The translations under genes were made by a program, and so were the position numbers. Shown here piece after piece: positions 5,856-5,914 of a DNA stretch of 5,914 bases (position 1 is its first letter; every line of letters starts with the position of its first letter). Where the stretch lies: contig DDYY01000091.1 of NCBI GenBank assembly GCA_002346225.1, forward strand, positions 1 through 5,914, written 5' to 3'. Below the pieces are notes generated by a model. It was given only the letters and a program-made list of their open reading frames with translations. It did not search any database and was not told the DNA's origin. This stretch comes from Bacteroidetes bacterium UBA3022. GTDB lineage: Bacteria; Bacteroidota; Bacteroidia; Chitinophagales; BACL12.

Positions 5856-5914
5856 TGCCGGCCATTCACGGCAGTCGGGCTGTGCGCTCCCGACAGCTGT
5901 CGGGAGTCCTCGCC
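5856..5914. repeat. REP-like palindromic intergenic element (cut by window edge)
   Basis: Beginning 16 bases after the tadA stop, the sequence is dense in stems. TGCCG (5856-5860) pairs with CGGCA (5869-5873) over an 8-base loop. Positions 5887-5906 form a perfect 20-bp palindrome centred on CAG|CTG. GTCGGG occurs at 5874-5879 and 5899-5904, and its complement CCCGAC at 5889-5894, so two alternative hairpins compete. The GC-rich, non-coding character resembles dispersed intergenic repeats I recall from Bacteroidota genomes, with palindromes and a GTCGGGCT-like head; this is memory, not a search. No T-run follows, so it is not a classic terminator, although the hairpin could protect the tadA mRNA 3' end. 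Confidence 0.6.

Noticed and set aside
1..5914. A new defence, mobile or biosynthetic system in the window
   Set aside because: All five genes have ordinary explanations (repair, regulation, secretion, tRNA modification), with terminators separating the units; no transposase, integrase, CRISPR array or attachment site is visible.

Overview
The window looks like ordinary chromosome from a member of the Bacteroidota. Three things point there. The 534-residue secreted protein ends in a type IX secretion (T9SS) type A sorting domain. Promoter-like sites match the TTG / TAnnTTTG consensus of this phylum. Clear Shine-Dalgarno sequences are missing in front of the genes. The UvrA and TadA sequences also read like Bacteroidota versions. 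I cannot name a genus; a Chitinophagales/Saprospirales-type organism is a guess.

Layout. Positions 1-2447 (minus strand) hold the first 815 codons of uvrA, whose C-terminus lies off the left edge. A 230-bp divergent spacer carries a weak candidate uvrA promoter and a good Bacteroidota-type promoter for the rightward genes. Next, on the plus strand, come an ECF sigma factor (2678-3256) and a 79-residue acidic small protein (3336-3575), closed by a hairpin terminator at 3582-3612. A separately promoted gene (3668-5272) encodes an exported multidomain protein: signal peptide, ConA-like domain, carbohydrate-binding-like beta module, fibronectin type III domain and T9SS tail. It ends in a strong GNRA-loop terminator at 5294-5320. 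tadA, the tRNA adenosine deaminase gene, follows at 5396-5839, with a -7 promoter element only four bases before its start codon. The last ~60 bases are a palindrome-rich, REP-like intergenic element cut by the right edge. No gene-free stretch exceeds 300 bases.

The genes do not form one pathway. uvrA (nucleotide excision repair) and tadA (wobble inosine in tRNA) are housekeeping. The sigma factor and the small protein probably form a two-gene regulatory operon. The secreted protein is an independent unit, separated by terminators on both sides. I see no mobile element, CRISPR array, RNA gene or defence system, and no convincing new system. The most useful leads are the small protein paired with the sigma factor, two inverted repeats placed identically before those two genes, the possible leaderless tadA transcript, and the REP-like element at the right end.
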